Of a stretch of 64,000 nucleotides of DNA, positions 52,341 through 59,999 are shown in pieces (the first letter of the stretch is position 1; every line of letters starts with the position of its first letter). The notes beneath the pieces are model-generated. The model did no database searches. It saw only the letters and a list, made by a program, of their open reading frames with translations, and was not told the origin of the DNA. Location: contig NZ_WOXT01000006.1 in NCBI RefSeq assembly GCF_009740395.1, positions 1 through 64,000 of the forward strand, read 5' to 3'. A program made the translations under genes and the position numbers. Origin of the DNA: Noviluteimonas gilva. Its GTDB lineage: Bacteria > Pseudomonadota > Gammaproteobacteria > Xanthomonadales > Xanthomonadaceae.

Positions 52341-53606
52341 ATGAAGTCTCCCCCACCCATGAAGCTCGTCATCGCCACTTACGGCACGGAAGGCGACGTG
52401 CGCCCACTGGCGGCGCTGAGTCGCGCGCTCATCGACGCCGGACACCAGGTCCACCTGCTCGCCGACCGTTCCACCTTGCGGCACGCCGATGCGCTGGGCG
52501 TGCCAACCTCGGCGCTCTCCGGCGACATCAAGGGCGTCGACGATCCGCAGGCGGGAATCGACGCCGTCGTCGCGAACGATCGTGGCGTCCAGGGCATGGC
52601 GAAGGCGCTGGCGCACATCGCCAACACGCATGCGACCGCATGGCTGCGCGAAATCGTGCACGCGGCGCGCGATGCCGACGCGATCCTCGTGTCCGGCCTC
52701 GCGGCATTCACGGGCCTGTCCGCGGCCGAGTACCTGCGGCGCCCTGCCATCGGGGTGGGCTTCATTCCGTTTTCCCCGACCTCCGCGTTTCCCGCGCCTT
52801 TCGTGCCCTCGCGCTTCGTTCCGCGAGTCCTCAATCGCACGAGCCATCTGCTCATCAACGAAGTGCTCTGGCGTGCGTTCAAGCGATCCACCAATCGCGC
52901 GCGCGCCGAAGCGTTCGACATGCCGCGTCGCGACGCTGCCTGGACGACGCATCCGATGCTCTACGGCGTGTCGCCCTCGCTCGTGCCCGCGGCGCCGGAT
53001 TGGCCGGACACCACGTTCGTCAGCGGGCAGTGGATCGCGCCGAGCAAGGACTGGTTGCCGCCGGATGCGCTGCGCGCCTGGCTCGACGCTGGCGAGGCGC
53101 CGCTGTATGTCGGCTTCGGAAGCATGGTCGGGTTCGATCGCGACCGGCTCATGCGGTGCGTCGTGGAGGGCGTCGGCGGTCGACGCGTGCTCCTCCACCC
53201 GGGTTGGGCGGGACACGACGCGACACTCCCCGCCAATTTCTTCGTCGTCGACGACGTTCCGCACGATTGGCTGTTCCCGCGCGTCTCGGCCGTAATCCAC
53301 CACGGCGGCTCGGGGACGAGTCACTCGGCCGCGCGTGCGGGCGTTCCATCGGTCGTGCTCGCCTTCGCCGGCGACCAAGCGTTCTGGGGCGACCGTTTGG
53401 CAAACGCGGGCGTCGCCCCAAGGCCGCTCAACGGGCATCGCTGCAGCGCGCGCGAACTCGCGGATGGCATCGCGTTTGCCAGTCGCAGCGACGTGCGCGC
53501 AAAGTCACGGGCGTTGGGCGAACGCATGCAGGCAGAAAATGGACCTGCCATCGCGGTGGCAGCACTCGAACGACTCATCGCATTACACGCAGGAACCACG
53601 CCATGA
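52341..53606 (+). CDS. GT1-family glycosyltransferase (UDP-glucuronosyl/macrolide type)
   Basis: The 421-residue protein has a two-domain GT-B fold. The N-terminal domain starts MKLVIATYGTEGDVRPLAAL, with the acceptor side, and the C-terminal domain binds the nucleotide sugar through HHGGSGTSHSAARAGVPSVV (about 319-338) and AFAGDQAFWGDRL. LYVGFGSMVGFDRDRL is also typical. Such enzymes glycosylate small hydrophobic acceptors such as sterols, flavonoids or antibiotics. The acceptor is unknown. An alternative start is 52359. The stop overlaps the cupin gene start (ATGA). Confidence 0.88.
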   Translation: MKSPPPMKLVIATYGTEGDVRPLAALSRALIDAGHQVHLLADRSTLRHADALGVPTSALSGDIKGVDDPQAGIDAVVANDRGVQGMAKALAHIANTHATAWLREIVHAARDADAILVSGLAAFTGLSAAEYLRRPAIGVGFIPFSPTSAFPAPFVPSRFVPRVLNRTSHLLINEVLWRAFKRSTNRARAEAFDMPRRDAAWTTHPMLYGVSPSLVPAAPDWPDTTFVSGQWIAPSKDWLPPDALRAWLDAGEAPLYVGFGSMVGFDRDRLMRCVVEGVGGRRVLLHPGWAGHDATLPANFFVVDDVPHDWLFPRVSAVIHHGGSGTSHSAARAGVPSVVLAFAGDQAFWGDRLANAGVAPRPLNGHRCSARELADGIAFASRSDVRAKSRALGERMQAENGPAIAVAALERLIALHAGTTP

Positions 53607-53968
53607 ACACCGCATACGACATCGACACCGACACCATCCTCCACTCCGTCGGCACCGACTTCGACATCACTTCCATCGGTGCCGCACAGAGCCCCTGGTG
53701 GAACCGCACGCTCTGCGCCGTCAACGACACCTGGGTGCGCCTGGGCGTGCTGGATGGTGACTTCCACTGGCACAAGCACGACAACACCGACGAGTTCTTC
53801 ATGGTCATGGAAGGCCAGCTCGACATCGAACTCGAAGATCGCATGGTCACTTTGAAACCGGGCCAGGCCTTTACCGTGCCGAAGGGGGTGATGCATTTCC
53901 CGCATGCGCGCGGCCGCACCGTGGTGTTGATGATCGAGCGCGCGGGCGTGGCGCCGACGGGGGATTAG
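53603..53968 (+). CDS. Small cupin-domain protein
   Basis: A 121-residue single-domain cupin. Motif 1 is GDFHWHKHDNTDEFFMVMEG with two histidines and a glutamate as metal ligands, and motif 2 is PKGVMHFPHARG with a further histidine. This is the form of small cupins that act as isomerases, dioxygenases or sugar-binding proteins. Translational coupling to the glycosyltransferase suggests a shared substrate or pathway, which is inference. Confidence 0.87.
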   Translation: MNTAYDIDTDTILHSVGTDFDITSIGAAQSPWWNRTLCAVNDTWVRLGVLDGDFHWHKHDNTDEFFMVMEGQLDIELEDRMVTLKPGQAFTVPKGVMHFPHARGRTVVLMIERAGVAPTGD

Positions 53969-54123
53969 CGCCGGCACGCCGTTCATCAGGAACACAGGGG
54001 GCAGAGTGCCAATTTCCCGAGCTTTCGGCCAGAAGCGGACACTCACAACCCGACCATGCCTGGCCCCAGTTTCCTTTCGTTCCCCACCCAATATCTCTGC
54101 TCCCCTGCGCCCCAGCACTCCCG

Positions 54124-54537
54124 TCATGCGCGGGCAGCGCGAAGCGCTCGAAGGATGTCTCGACCGACTTCGGTCAGTTTCGGGGGCTCAGATGCGTCAA
54201 TGAAGCAAGCACCGAGATGGCCGACTCGCGCAATATCCTTGGTCAGCCCAACGCCGCGTTCGATGCGTTCAAGCACGAACAACAAGTCATGACGTTCTAG
54301 CAATCCTTCTGGCTCGTCATCTTGACGGCGAGTACCAATTCGACTGGCCTGGATCTCGTTCCACTTTTGTTCGACATAGGGTTCGACCGATTCCCAAGGA
54401 AGCGCCGACCGATTGCAGTCATTCCAAGTCCGTTGGGCAAGGGATTTGATGTCGGCCCATCTGCTGCCCCAGAAAAGTTCCGTGATTGCAGCTGTAAAGC
54501 TCTCCACCTCTCCCGAGGTGGCGCGATGTTCGTTCAT
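54124..54537 (-). CDS. Tryptophan-motif small protein, last gene of the Hsp20 operon
   Basis: A 137-residue helical protein. Its central region WADIKSLAQRTWND ... LPWESVEPYVEQKWNE shares spacing of Trp, acidic and hydrophobic residues with the products at 55183-55407 and 55445-55645. The C-terminal part (LLERHDLLFVLERIERGVGL) is not recognised. Start ATG 54537 gives MNEHRATSGEVE; upstream frame crosses a G/C-rich hairpin near 54601-54622. It is separated from the upstream gene by about 275 bases, so it may have its own promoter. Function unknown. Confidence 0.6.
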   Translation of the reverse strand: MNEHRATSGEVESFTAAITELFWGSRWADIKSLAQRTWNDCNRSALPWESVEPYVEQKWNEIQASRIGTRRQDDEPEGLLERHDLLFVLERIERGVGLTKDIARVGHLGACFIDASEPPKLTEVGRDILRALRAARA

Positions 54538-54812
54538 TAAGTGGGTCTCCGGTAGAGCTGCACGGAGGCCCCGAGTCGACGGCGCCGGGTGTTTGATCAA
54601 GGCGGCGGGGCGTATGCCCCGCCGTTTCTTTGCGCGAACTTCATACCTGGACTCGCTGAAAGCATCTCCCGTGCATCCTGAGGGATTCCCGCGCACTCAG
54701 GCTGACGAATGCCGAGCCGGCAAGCCCGCCTTTCACGATCGTGGTTTGGACGTCGCCGGCAAACCGTTCCAGCGCCATCTCGCCGAAGGTCCAGCAAATT
54801 CAGACGCGAGAC

Positions 54813-55163
54813 TTAATCATTCCCGCGCAGGCTTGGGTCCACTTGGGGTCGCGCGAGTCGAGACCCGAAATTATCCGCACACTTTGCCTCTTCGCCGAGT
54901 TGTCCCGCCCCGCGCGCGATCACGTCGACCAGTTCCGCAGTCCAGTCCTCCGCGAACACCTGCATGTGTTGCGAGAGCCAGTCGCTCGATCGTGCATCGG
55001 CAGGTAGGGGGATCGTCTGCGCGACGCAGTCGGCGCGAAGCCTGCGCCATTGCTGCAGCAGCACGTCTGGTTGAGGGTGACTGTGCAACAGGCTCTGCAA
55101 CACCAAGTGCTGCACCGCCACTTGCGCCTGGACAATCGCAAGCTCGTCGCGCCAGGTTTCCAT
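54813..55163 (-). CDS. Small helical protein, unknown function
   Basis: A 116-residue protein, METWRDELAIVQAQVAVQHL onward, probably helical, with a DWLSQHMQVFAEDWTAELVD segment. No family recognised. GGAG precedes the ATG by about nine bases. It starts 19 bases after the previous gene's stop, so it belongs to the Hsp20 operon. It has paired tryptophans but not the full motif of its neighbours. Confidence 0.6.
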   Translation of the reverse strand: METWRDELAIVQAQVAVQHLVLQSLLHSHPQPDVLLQQWRRLRADCVAQTIPLPADARSSDWLSQHMQVFAEDWTAELVDVIARGAGQLGEEAKCADNFGSRLARPQVDPSLRGND

Positions 55164-55182
55164 GTTCCGCTCCGGGCGATGG

Positions 55183-55407
55183 TCAATTCGGCTCGCTCGT
55201 CGCCGTCGCGAGGGAGGCCTTCTGGATCTCGTCGACAACGAGATCCCACGGCGGCTCGTCGGCTCCGCGCAGATCCTCCCAAGCTTCGGCAAGCACGGGT
55301 TCCAATTCTTCCCACGTCGCGTGCTCGTATTCCTCCTTCGCTGTGCGGATGATTGCCCTCAACAAATGTGGTTCGGCCGCGTTTGGCATTGTGTTGCAGT
55401 ACGACAT
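55183..55407 (-). CDS. Tryptophan-motif small protein in the Hsp20 operon
   Basis: A 74-residue protein. The motif ATWEELEPVLAEAWEDLRG then PPWDLVVDEIQKAS resembles helical-hairpin repeats found in bacterial stress proteins, where Trp, Glu-Pro and Trp recur at fixed spacing. The start ATG 55407 gives MSYCNTMPNAAEP; a TTG further upstream is possible. Flanked closely on both sides by genes of the same strand. Function unknown; stress association inferred from the operon. Confidence 0.6.
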   Translation of the reverse strand: MSYCNTMPNAAEPHLLRAIIRTAKEEYEHATWEELEPVLAEAWEDLRGADEPPWDLVVDEIQKASLATATSEPN

Positions 55408-55444
55408 GGCATCACCGTTCGAATGCAATTTTGGTCGTCGACTC

Positions 55445-55645
55445 TCAATGCAAGAACCAAGTTTCGCGAACGAAGTCGCGCACGTGTTCCCAGGGCAGAC
55501 GTTCCCGGAGGGGGGAGCGCTCGGTCCACGCCTGGCGGGCTCGCGGCTCTACCTCGTTCCAGCGCAAGCCCGGGCAAAGGTTCTGCAGGAACTTGGCGAA
55601 GGTAGCCACCTCGAAGGCATCGGACAGGAGCTTTCTGGTATCCAT
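55445..55645 (-). CDS. Tryptophan-motif small protein next to hsp20
   Basis: A 66-residue protein. LRWNEVEPRARQAWTE ... LPWEHVRDFVRETWFLH carries the same Trp/Glu-Pro/Trp motif as its downstream neighbours. GGTGGA lies about eight bases before ATG 55645, which is therefore preferred to the GTG at 55675. It directly follows hsp20 on the same strand with 55 bases between. Confidence 0.6.
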   Translation of the reverse strand: MDTRKLLSDAFEVATFAKFLQNLCPGLRWNEVEPRARQAWTERSPLRERLPWEHVRDFVRETWFLH

Positions 55646-55700
55646 GGCATCCACCCGGAATAGCGGCCGGCCCACCCATGTGAGCCAGCCGAAGAAGCGC

Positions 55701-56201
55701 TCACTGCTTGGAGGCTTGGTCCTCCAGCACGCGGCTGCCCAAGTGGTTCACCTGGATGCGACGGGGTGTCGTTTCGGGTCGCTTGGGGATGGATACTTCC
55801 AGCACACCGTTGCGGCCTTGCGCGGATATGCCTTGGGCATCGGCGCTGCCAGGCAACGCGAATCGCCGATGGAAAACCCCGTAGCTGCGCTCGATGCGCG
55901 AGAAGCGATTGGTCCGCGCTGCATTCTCGCTTTTGCGCTCGCCCTTGATGGTGAGGATCCCGTCGTCCATCGAGACCTCGATGTCGGCGGGCTCCATGCC
56001 CGGCAAGTCGGCTAGCAGGACGAAGCGCTCCGGCTCTTCGAGCACGTCCACGCGCGGCGTCCATTGGCTGGTGACGATGGAACTATCGTCGGAGGTGTCT
56101 TGGTCGAACCTGCCGCCTTCAAACATACGGTCGACGACACGGCGAAGTTCATTGTGCAAGTTCAGGCCGGTTGGCCAATCAGTCTGACGAACCATGTTCA
56201 T
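55701..56201 (-). CDS. Hsp20/alpha-crystallin family small heat-shock protein
   Basis: A 166-residue holdase chaperone that binds unfolding proteins. The alpha-crystallin domain (about 48-140) includes WTPRVDVLEEPERFVLLADL, PGMEPADIEVSMDDGILTIK, GERKSEN and SYGVFHRRFALPG. The consensus A-x-x-x-N-G-V-L region appears as ISAQGRNGVLEVSIPK, and the tail continues into RRIQVN. GGAG precedes the ATG. It heads a minus-strand operon of small tryptophan-motif proteins and is probably driven by a heat-shock type promoter at 56263-56291. Confidence 0.93.
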   Translation of the reverse strand: MNMVRQTDWPTGLNLHNELRRVVDRMFEGGRFDQDTSDDSSIVTSQWTPRVDVLEEPERFVLLADLPGMEPADIEVSMDDGILTIKGERKSENAARTNRFSRIERSYGVFHRRFALPGSADAQGISAQGRNGVLEVSIPKRPETTPRRIQVNHLGSRVLEDQASKQ

Positions 56202-56262
56202 GGCAAGTCTCCGGATTTTCCTTTTATTGATCCTGGTGGCGACGGGGGTTCCGTCGCGCGGG

Positions 56263-56291
56263 AAATTACCAATTCCGCTGCGAGTTTCAAG
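56263..56291 (-). promoter_or_regulatory. Candidate hsp20 promoter (sigma-32-like -35)
   Basis: Read on the minus strand, CTTGAAA (56291-56285) is a perfect sigma-32 -35 box and also resembles TTGACA. Sixteen bases after TTGAAA comes TAATTT (56268-56263). The -10 does not match the sigma-32 CCCCAT consensus, so either factor is possible. No gene lies in 56292-56609; 56557-56586 is a dispersed palindromic repeat. Confidence 0.45.
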
Positions 56292-56556
56292 CCATCGGCG
56301 ATGAGGGCTCTCAGGAAAAATTCAGACAGAATTTTTGCGGCGCACAATTCCGCGATGAGGCTCGGGAATCTTGCTGAACACTTTAGTCACGGGCTTGCCG
56401 AACGTAATTCCGTGGGCAAACCTTCGCTCAGGATCAGATGGCTGCGGCTCGTACACCGACTCCTACTTGACTCGACTTCCTTCGCACGCCAGCGCCGCGC
56501 GAAGGCTGCTCAAAGGTGTGCCCCAGGCGAGATTTTGTGAAGGCCAGTCACGCCGA

Positions 56557-56586
56557 ATGTCCGCTTTGGGTCGAAAGCGGTCACCC
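56557..56586. repeat. Dispersed palindromic repeat, TGTCCGCTTT-type
   Basis: ATGTCCGCTTTGGGTCGAAA then GCGGTCACCC. It directly precedes structured repeat copy C; a diverged copy precedes copy E at 59450-59475 in the same way. Confidence 0.75.
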
Positions 56587-56609
56587 ATTGAGCCGCCCTA
56601 GGCAATGGC

Positions 56610-56786
56610 CCTGCGCTCTCCCGACAACGATCGGCTTCCTGCAAAGCGCGCTTTGCAGCCCCCAATGAACGCTCGGGCGAAAGCCCCTTGATCGAAGCGA
56701 CCCGCAAGGTGATGCCCCAGCGTTGGTAGTTTCAAATTTTTTCCCAAAAAATTTGGAACTACCGACGTTCGGGCGGCGCGCCAATG
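56610..56786 (-). repeat. Structured repeat element, copy C (inverted)
   Basis: Inverted relative to copies A, B and D. Hairpin 2 is TGCAAAGC / GCTTTGCA (56640-56657). Hairpin 1 spans 56722-56766 with outer arms GTTGGTAGTTTC / GGAACTACCGAC, where two pairs are G-T wobbles. The CGCGCCGCC end is at about 56780. Confidence 0.9.
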
Positions 56787-56882
56787 ACGCAGAGCGACGC
56801 CCCAGGCGCGAACCCCAGAGGTTCACACAGCAGCAACACCCCCTCGACCACATTCCGGCCACCGCGTGTGGATACCCCCGCC

Positions 56883-58265
56883 ATGCATGGCTTGAAGCGC
56901 GCACTGACGCTTGGCTCAGCCTTATGCGCGATCGCCGGCGCAGCCCACGCGCAGGACGCGTTCTTCGGCACCGTACTGCAGGAACCCGGCAGCGCCGGCC
57001 TGGGCTTCGTCATGCGCACGGAGACCTCCCCGTACATCGACGGCGACAACCGCGACGACTTCCTCCCGCTCTATCTCTACGAAGGCGAACGCTTCTTCAT
57101 GCGTGCGAACGAAGTCGGCGTACGCATCTGGCACGACGACACGATGGGCTTCGAAGCGTTCGCAGAACGCCGCCTGGAAGGCTATCCCGAAGACACCGCA
57201 CCTGCCTCGCTGGAAGGCATGCAGATCCGCAACACCGGCGCCGACCTCGGCGCGCGCTTCTACCTGCAACAAGGCGCATCGCGTTGGGACCTGAGCGTGC
57301 GGCACGACATCGCCAACCTCTCGCACGGCACCGAAGCGCGCGCGGGGTACAGCTACACGATCCAGGGCGACCGATGGCGTTTGCAGCCGGTCGCGTTGCT
57401 GTCGTGGCGCAGCGCCGATCTCAACGACTTCTACTACGGCGTCTCACCGACGGAAGCGCGACCCGACCGCGCCGTCTACGACGCCGGCGCAGGATTCAAC
57501 ACGACGCTCGCGCTCTACGGCGAGTACCGTATCTTCCAACACTGGAGCCTGATCGGCGGCGCCTACGCGACACAGGTGTCGAGCGAAATCAGCGACAGCC
57601 CGATCGTCGAAGACGACCTGCGATGGGGCGTGATGGCAGGCGCGGTCTACGATTTCGGCAACAGCCAGGTGCGCTGGGACGACGACACCTCGCCGACCTA
57701 CATCAAGGTCTTCTACGGACGCGACAGCGGCGAAGGGTGCCACCTGGTCCGCATCATGGCGCTGCAATGCGTGAGCCTCAACGACGACGACCCGACCGAC
57801 ATCGTCGGCGTGCACGTCGGCCGCCCCTTCGTCTCGCGCTTCAACGATTGGCCACTCGACATCATCGGTTACGTCGGCGTGCTGCGGCATCTCGAGAAAG
57901 ACCGCCAGCGCGACAGCTGGCAGATCGACGCCTACATGAAGGGCTTCTGGTACGGATTCCCGTGGAGTCATCGCGTCAACACGCGCGTGGGTTTCGGCAT
58001 CGGCGTCTCGTACGCCGAGCGCGTGCCGTACACGGAGGTCAGCGCGCAGGCGCGGCGCGAAGAGAACACGTCGAAGCTGCTCAACTACCTGGAACCGAGC
58101 ATCGACGTGAGCGTCGGAGACATCTTCGGCAGCAAGCGCTGGCATGATCTGTACTTCGGATTCGCGGTGTCGCACCGGTCGGGGATCTTCGGAAGCTCGC
58201 AGTTGCTCGGGACTGTGGATGGTGGATCGAACTACATCTACGCGTATCTCGAAGGCGCGTTCTGA
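56883..58265 (+). CDS. MipA/OmpV-like outer-membrane protein with an extra C-terminal barrel region
   Basis: A 460-residue exported protein with signal peptide (LTLGSALCAIAGAAHAQ). The N-terminal half (about 30-240) resembles MipA/OmpV: YDAGAGFNTTLALYGEYRIF, WSLIGGAYATQVSSE and SDSPIV. The C-terminal half (about 245-460) has alternating aromatic strands (YIKVFYGRDSGEGCHLVRIM, GFWYGFPWSHRVNTRVGFGI) and ends GFAVSHRSGIFG ... YIYAYLEGAF. That ending recalls outer-membrane barrels such as lipid A-modifying enzymes, though no catalytic site is certain. MipA-type proteins scaffold murein hydrolases or form porin-like barrels. The length exceeds the usual MipA size of about 250 residues, so this is a two-part protein. 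Confidence 0.7.
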   Translation: MHGLKRALTLGSALCAIAGAAHAQDAFFGTVLQEPGSAGLGFVMRTETSPYIDGDNRDDFLPLYLYEGERFFMRANEVGVRIWHDDTMGFEAFAERRLEGYPEDTAPASLEGMQIRNTGADLGARFYLQQGASRWDLSVRHDIANLSHGTEARAGYSYTIQGDRWRLQPVALLSWRSADLNDFYYGVSPTEARPDRAVYDAGAGFNTTLALYGEYRIFQHWSLIGGAYATQVSSEISDSPIVEDDLRWGVMAGAVYDFGNSQVRWDDDTSPTYIKVFYGRDSGEGCHLVRIMALQCVSLNDDDPTDIVGVHVGRPFVSRFNDWPLDIIGYVGVLRHLEKDRQRDSWQIDAYMKGFWYGFPWSHRVNTRVGFGIGVSYAERVPYTEVSAQARREENTSKLLNYLEPSIDVSVGDIFGSKRWHDLYFGFAVSHRSGIFGSSQLLGTVDGGSNYIYAYLEGAF

Positions 58266-58286
58266 GGTTCGAGTGCTCCACCATCA

Positions 58287-58450
58287 TTGGCGCGCCGCCC
58301 GAACGTTGATGGTTCCAAATTTTTTGGGAAAAAATTTGAAACCATCAACGCTGGGGCATCACCTTGCGGGTCGCTTCGATCAAGGGGCTTTCGCCCGATC
58401 GTTTGTTGGGGGCTGCAAAGCAAGCTTTGCAGGAAGCTGATCGTTGTCGG
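58287..58450 (+). repeat. Structured repeat element, copy D
   Basis: TTGGCGCGCCGCCCGAACG, hairpin 1 at 58305-58349 with outer arms GTTGATGGTT / AACCATCAAC, the shared CGCTGGGGCATCACCTTGCG block, and hairpin 2 TGCAAAGC / GCTTTGCA (58414-58431). Confidence 0.9.
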
Positions 58451-58502
58451 AATAGCGCAAGCCGAGACCGCCGATGCTCAACGTTTAGCATTCGCTTGAT
58501 TG

Positions 58503-59042
58503 TTACGGCTCAGGCCCATCATATGCGCCGCCCGTTGCTTCGCCATTCGAGAGATTGACCCGGAATGGATGCCAAGAGTCGTCGTAGTGCCTGGCCTCGC
58601 CGAGGACGTCGTGGCGTGTGACTTGAAGGACGCGCAATCCGTCCCACGCAAGCCGACGGCTCCGCCAAACCCGGCCGGAACCGTTGATCAGTTCAATGTC
58701 CGTCGTGTTCGAAACAACGAAGCCACTGGCGTCCGGCGTTGGCGTGCAGGACTCAATCTGGCCTCCAAACGACTGGATGATTGATTTCGTCGCAGGGTCT
58801 ACGACGTAGGCCGTGCCACCCGCGATTACGAGAACATGCTTCGTATCGGAAAGAGCGACTGCGTGGTCGAAGAAACACAAGCCGCGTTGGAAGTTGCCAA
58901 CCCACGCTTCCCGCGTGCCCGCAAGAAAGCGGATCACGTAGCCCTCCCTGGAAACGGTAGAGCTCGTGTCACTAAATAGCTTGGGCAGATCTCCGTAAGC
59001 GGGTAGCCCGGGGAGCACTTCAAACACGAGCGCGATCTCCAT
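58503..59042 (-). CDS. Hypothetical protein, beta-rich
   Basis: A 179-residue protein of unknown function. It has beta-strand-rich sequence with propeller-like turns (FLAGTREAWVGNFQRGLCFF, HVLVIAGGTAYVVDPATKSI, TPDASGFVVSNTTDIELING). The C-terminal segment RLAWDGLRVLQ ... DDSWHPFRVNLSNGEATGGA recalls small uncharacterised, possibly immunity-type, proteins. It is the second gene of a two-gene minus-strand unit, 50 bases after the gene at 59093-59377. No signal peptide. Codons are less GC-rich than in core genes. Confidence 0.6.
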   Translation of the reverse strand: MEIALVFEVLPGLPAYGDLPKLFSDTSSTVSREGYVIRFLAGTREAWVGNFQRGLCFFDHAVALSDTKHVLVIAGGTAYVVDPATKSIIQSFGGQIESCTPTPDASGFVVSNTTDIELINGSGRVWRSRRLAWDGLRVLQVTRHDVLGEARHYDDSWHPFRVNLSNGEATGGAYDGPEP

Positions 59043-59092
59043 GGGAACAACGGGGAGGCCATGGTCACTTTCTGAGTGACCGGTATCGGTGG

Positions 59093-59377
59093 TCAGTCAT
59101 CCGAGAACGGCAGAGTCCTACGCTCTAGATCGCCCTGCCTCATTAGGTCCCGCAGCACCGCATCGATGACCGCAGGGGTCAACTCGCTCACAACGATCAT
59201 ATGTTTCTCGCCTAGGTGCACGCGGACCTGCGAGCCCTCGACAAAGTCGCCCACCGTTGCCAGGAGTTCGGGGGTTGCGAAGAACAGCCATCGCTTCCCG
59301 GATGGGAAATCAATGGTGACGTCCACCGTACACGTCATTGGGGACTCGATAGCGTCATCGATGGTGTACGAATACAT
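59093..59377 (-). CDS. Hypothetical protein, small alpha/beta
   Basis: A 94-residue protein: MYSYTIDDAIESPMTCTVDV, then a strand pair (IDFPSGKRWLFFATPELLA), VGDFVEGSQVRVHLGEKHMI and a C-terminal helix (AVIDAVLRDLMRQGDLERRT). No family is recognised with certainty. It precedes the beta-rich hypothetical gene with a 50-base gap on the same strand and may be its partner. The stretch 59378-59512 upstream holds a diverged dispersed repeat at 59450-59475 and no gene. Confidence 0.6.
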   Translation of the reverse strand: MYSYTIDDAIESPMTCTVDVTIDFPSGKRWLFFATPELLATVGDFVEGSQVRVHLGEKHMIVVSELTPAVIDAVLRDLMRQGDLERRTLPFSDD

Positions 59378-59512
59378 GGCGAGCCGCGGCGATGGTCCAA
59401 CTTGGGATTATGCAGGCCGGGTTAGTCTGCTGACGCGCACTTCGAAGGTCTGCCTTGGGTCGAAAGCAGTCACCCGGTGAGCAATGGCAGCTTCGGCAAA
59501 GGCCCTGGGCTC

Positions 59513-59686
59513 CCCCGACAACGATCGGCTTCCTGCAAAGCTCGCTTTGCAGCCCCCAACAAACGCTCGGGCGAAAGTCCCTTGATCGAAGCGACCCGCA
59601 AGGTGATGCCCCAGCGTTGATGGTTTCAAATTTTTTCCCAAAAAATTTGGAACCATCGACGTTCGGGCGGCGCGCCAATGATGGTG
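59513..59686 (-). repeat. Structured repeat element, copy E (inverted)
   Basis: Hairpin 2 TGCAAAGC / GCTTTGCA (59534-59551) and hairpin 1 at 59616-59660 with outer arms GTTGATGGTTTC / GGAACCATCGAC. It shares about 60 extra bases with copy C on the hairpin-2 side (CCCGACAACGATCGGCTTCC and beyond). It abuts the DUF962 gene stop. Confidence 0.9.
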
Positions 59687-59693
59687 GAACGCC

Positions 59694-59999
59694 TTACAGC
59701 TTCACCCGCCCCCGCAGCACATCGACAAACATCACCCAGTCGCCAACGAACGAATAGATCGGATGCTTGAACGTCGCAGGCCGATTGTGTTCGAAGAAAA
59801 AGTGCCCCACCCACGCGAACCCATAGCCGCAGCCCAGCGCCGCCAACAACCACCACGCATTCCCCGTCGCGATCGCGACACCAAGCAACGCCAACACCCC
59901 GCAACTCCCGACGAAATGCAGCCGCCGGCAAACCACGTTCGCGTGCTCGCCCAGATAGAACGGATAGAACTCGCGGAAGCTCGCGAAGCGCGCGCTCAT
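59694..59999 (-). CDS. DUF962/Mpo1-like membrane protein
   Basis: A 101-residue protein of the Mpo1-like (DUF962) family. It begins FREFYPFYLGEHANVVCRRL, where the conserved His-Ala-Asn segment is typical. Two hydrophobic segments follow (GVLALLGVAIATGNAWWLLA and nearby), then WVGHFFFEHNRPATFKHPIY and SFVGDWVMF. In yeast Mpo1 is an ER alpha-oxidation dioxygenase of 2-hydroxy fatty acids with iron-binding histidines. The bacterial role is not established. The start overlaps the mazG stop. Confidence 0.88.
   Translation of the reverse strand: MSARFASFREFYPFYLGEHANVVCRRLHFVGSCGVLALLGVAIATGNAWWLLAALGCGYGFAWVGHFFFEHNRPATFKHPIYSFVGDWVMFVDVLRGRVKL

Noticed and set aside
56202-56260. ROSE-type or fourU RNA thermometer in the hsp20 leader
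   Set aside because: No TTTT or ROSE-like element pairs with the GGAG ribosome-binding site; only a promoter candidate is supported.
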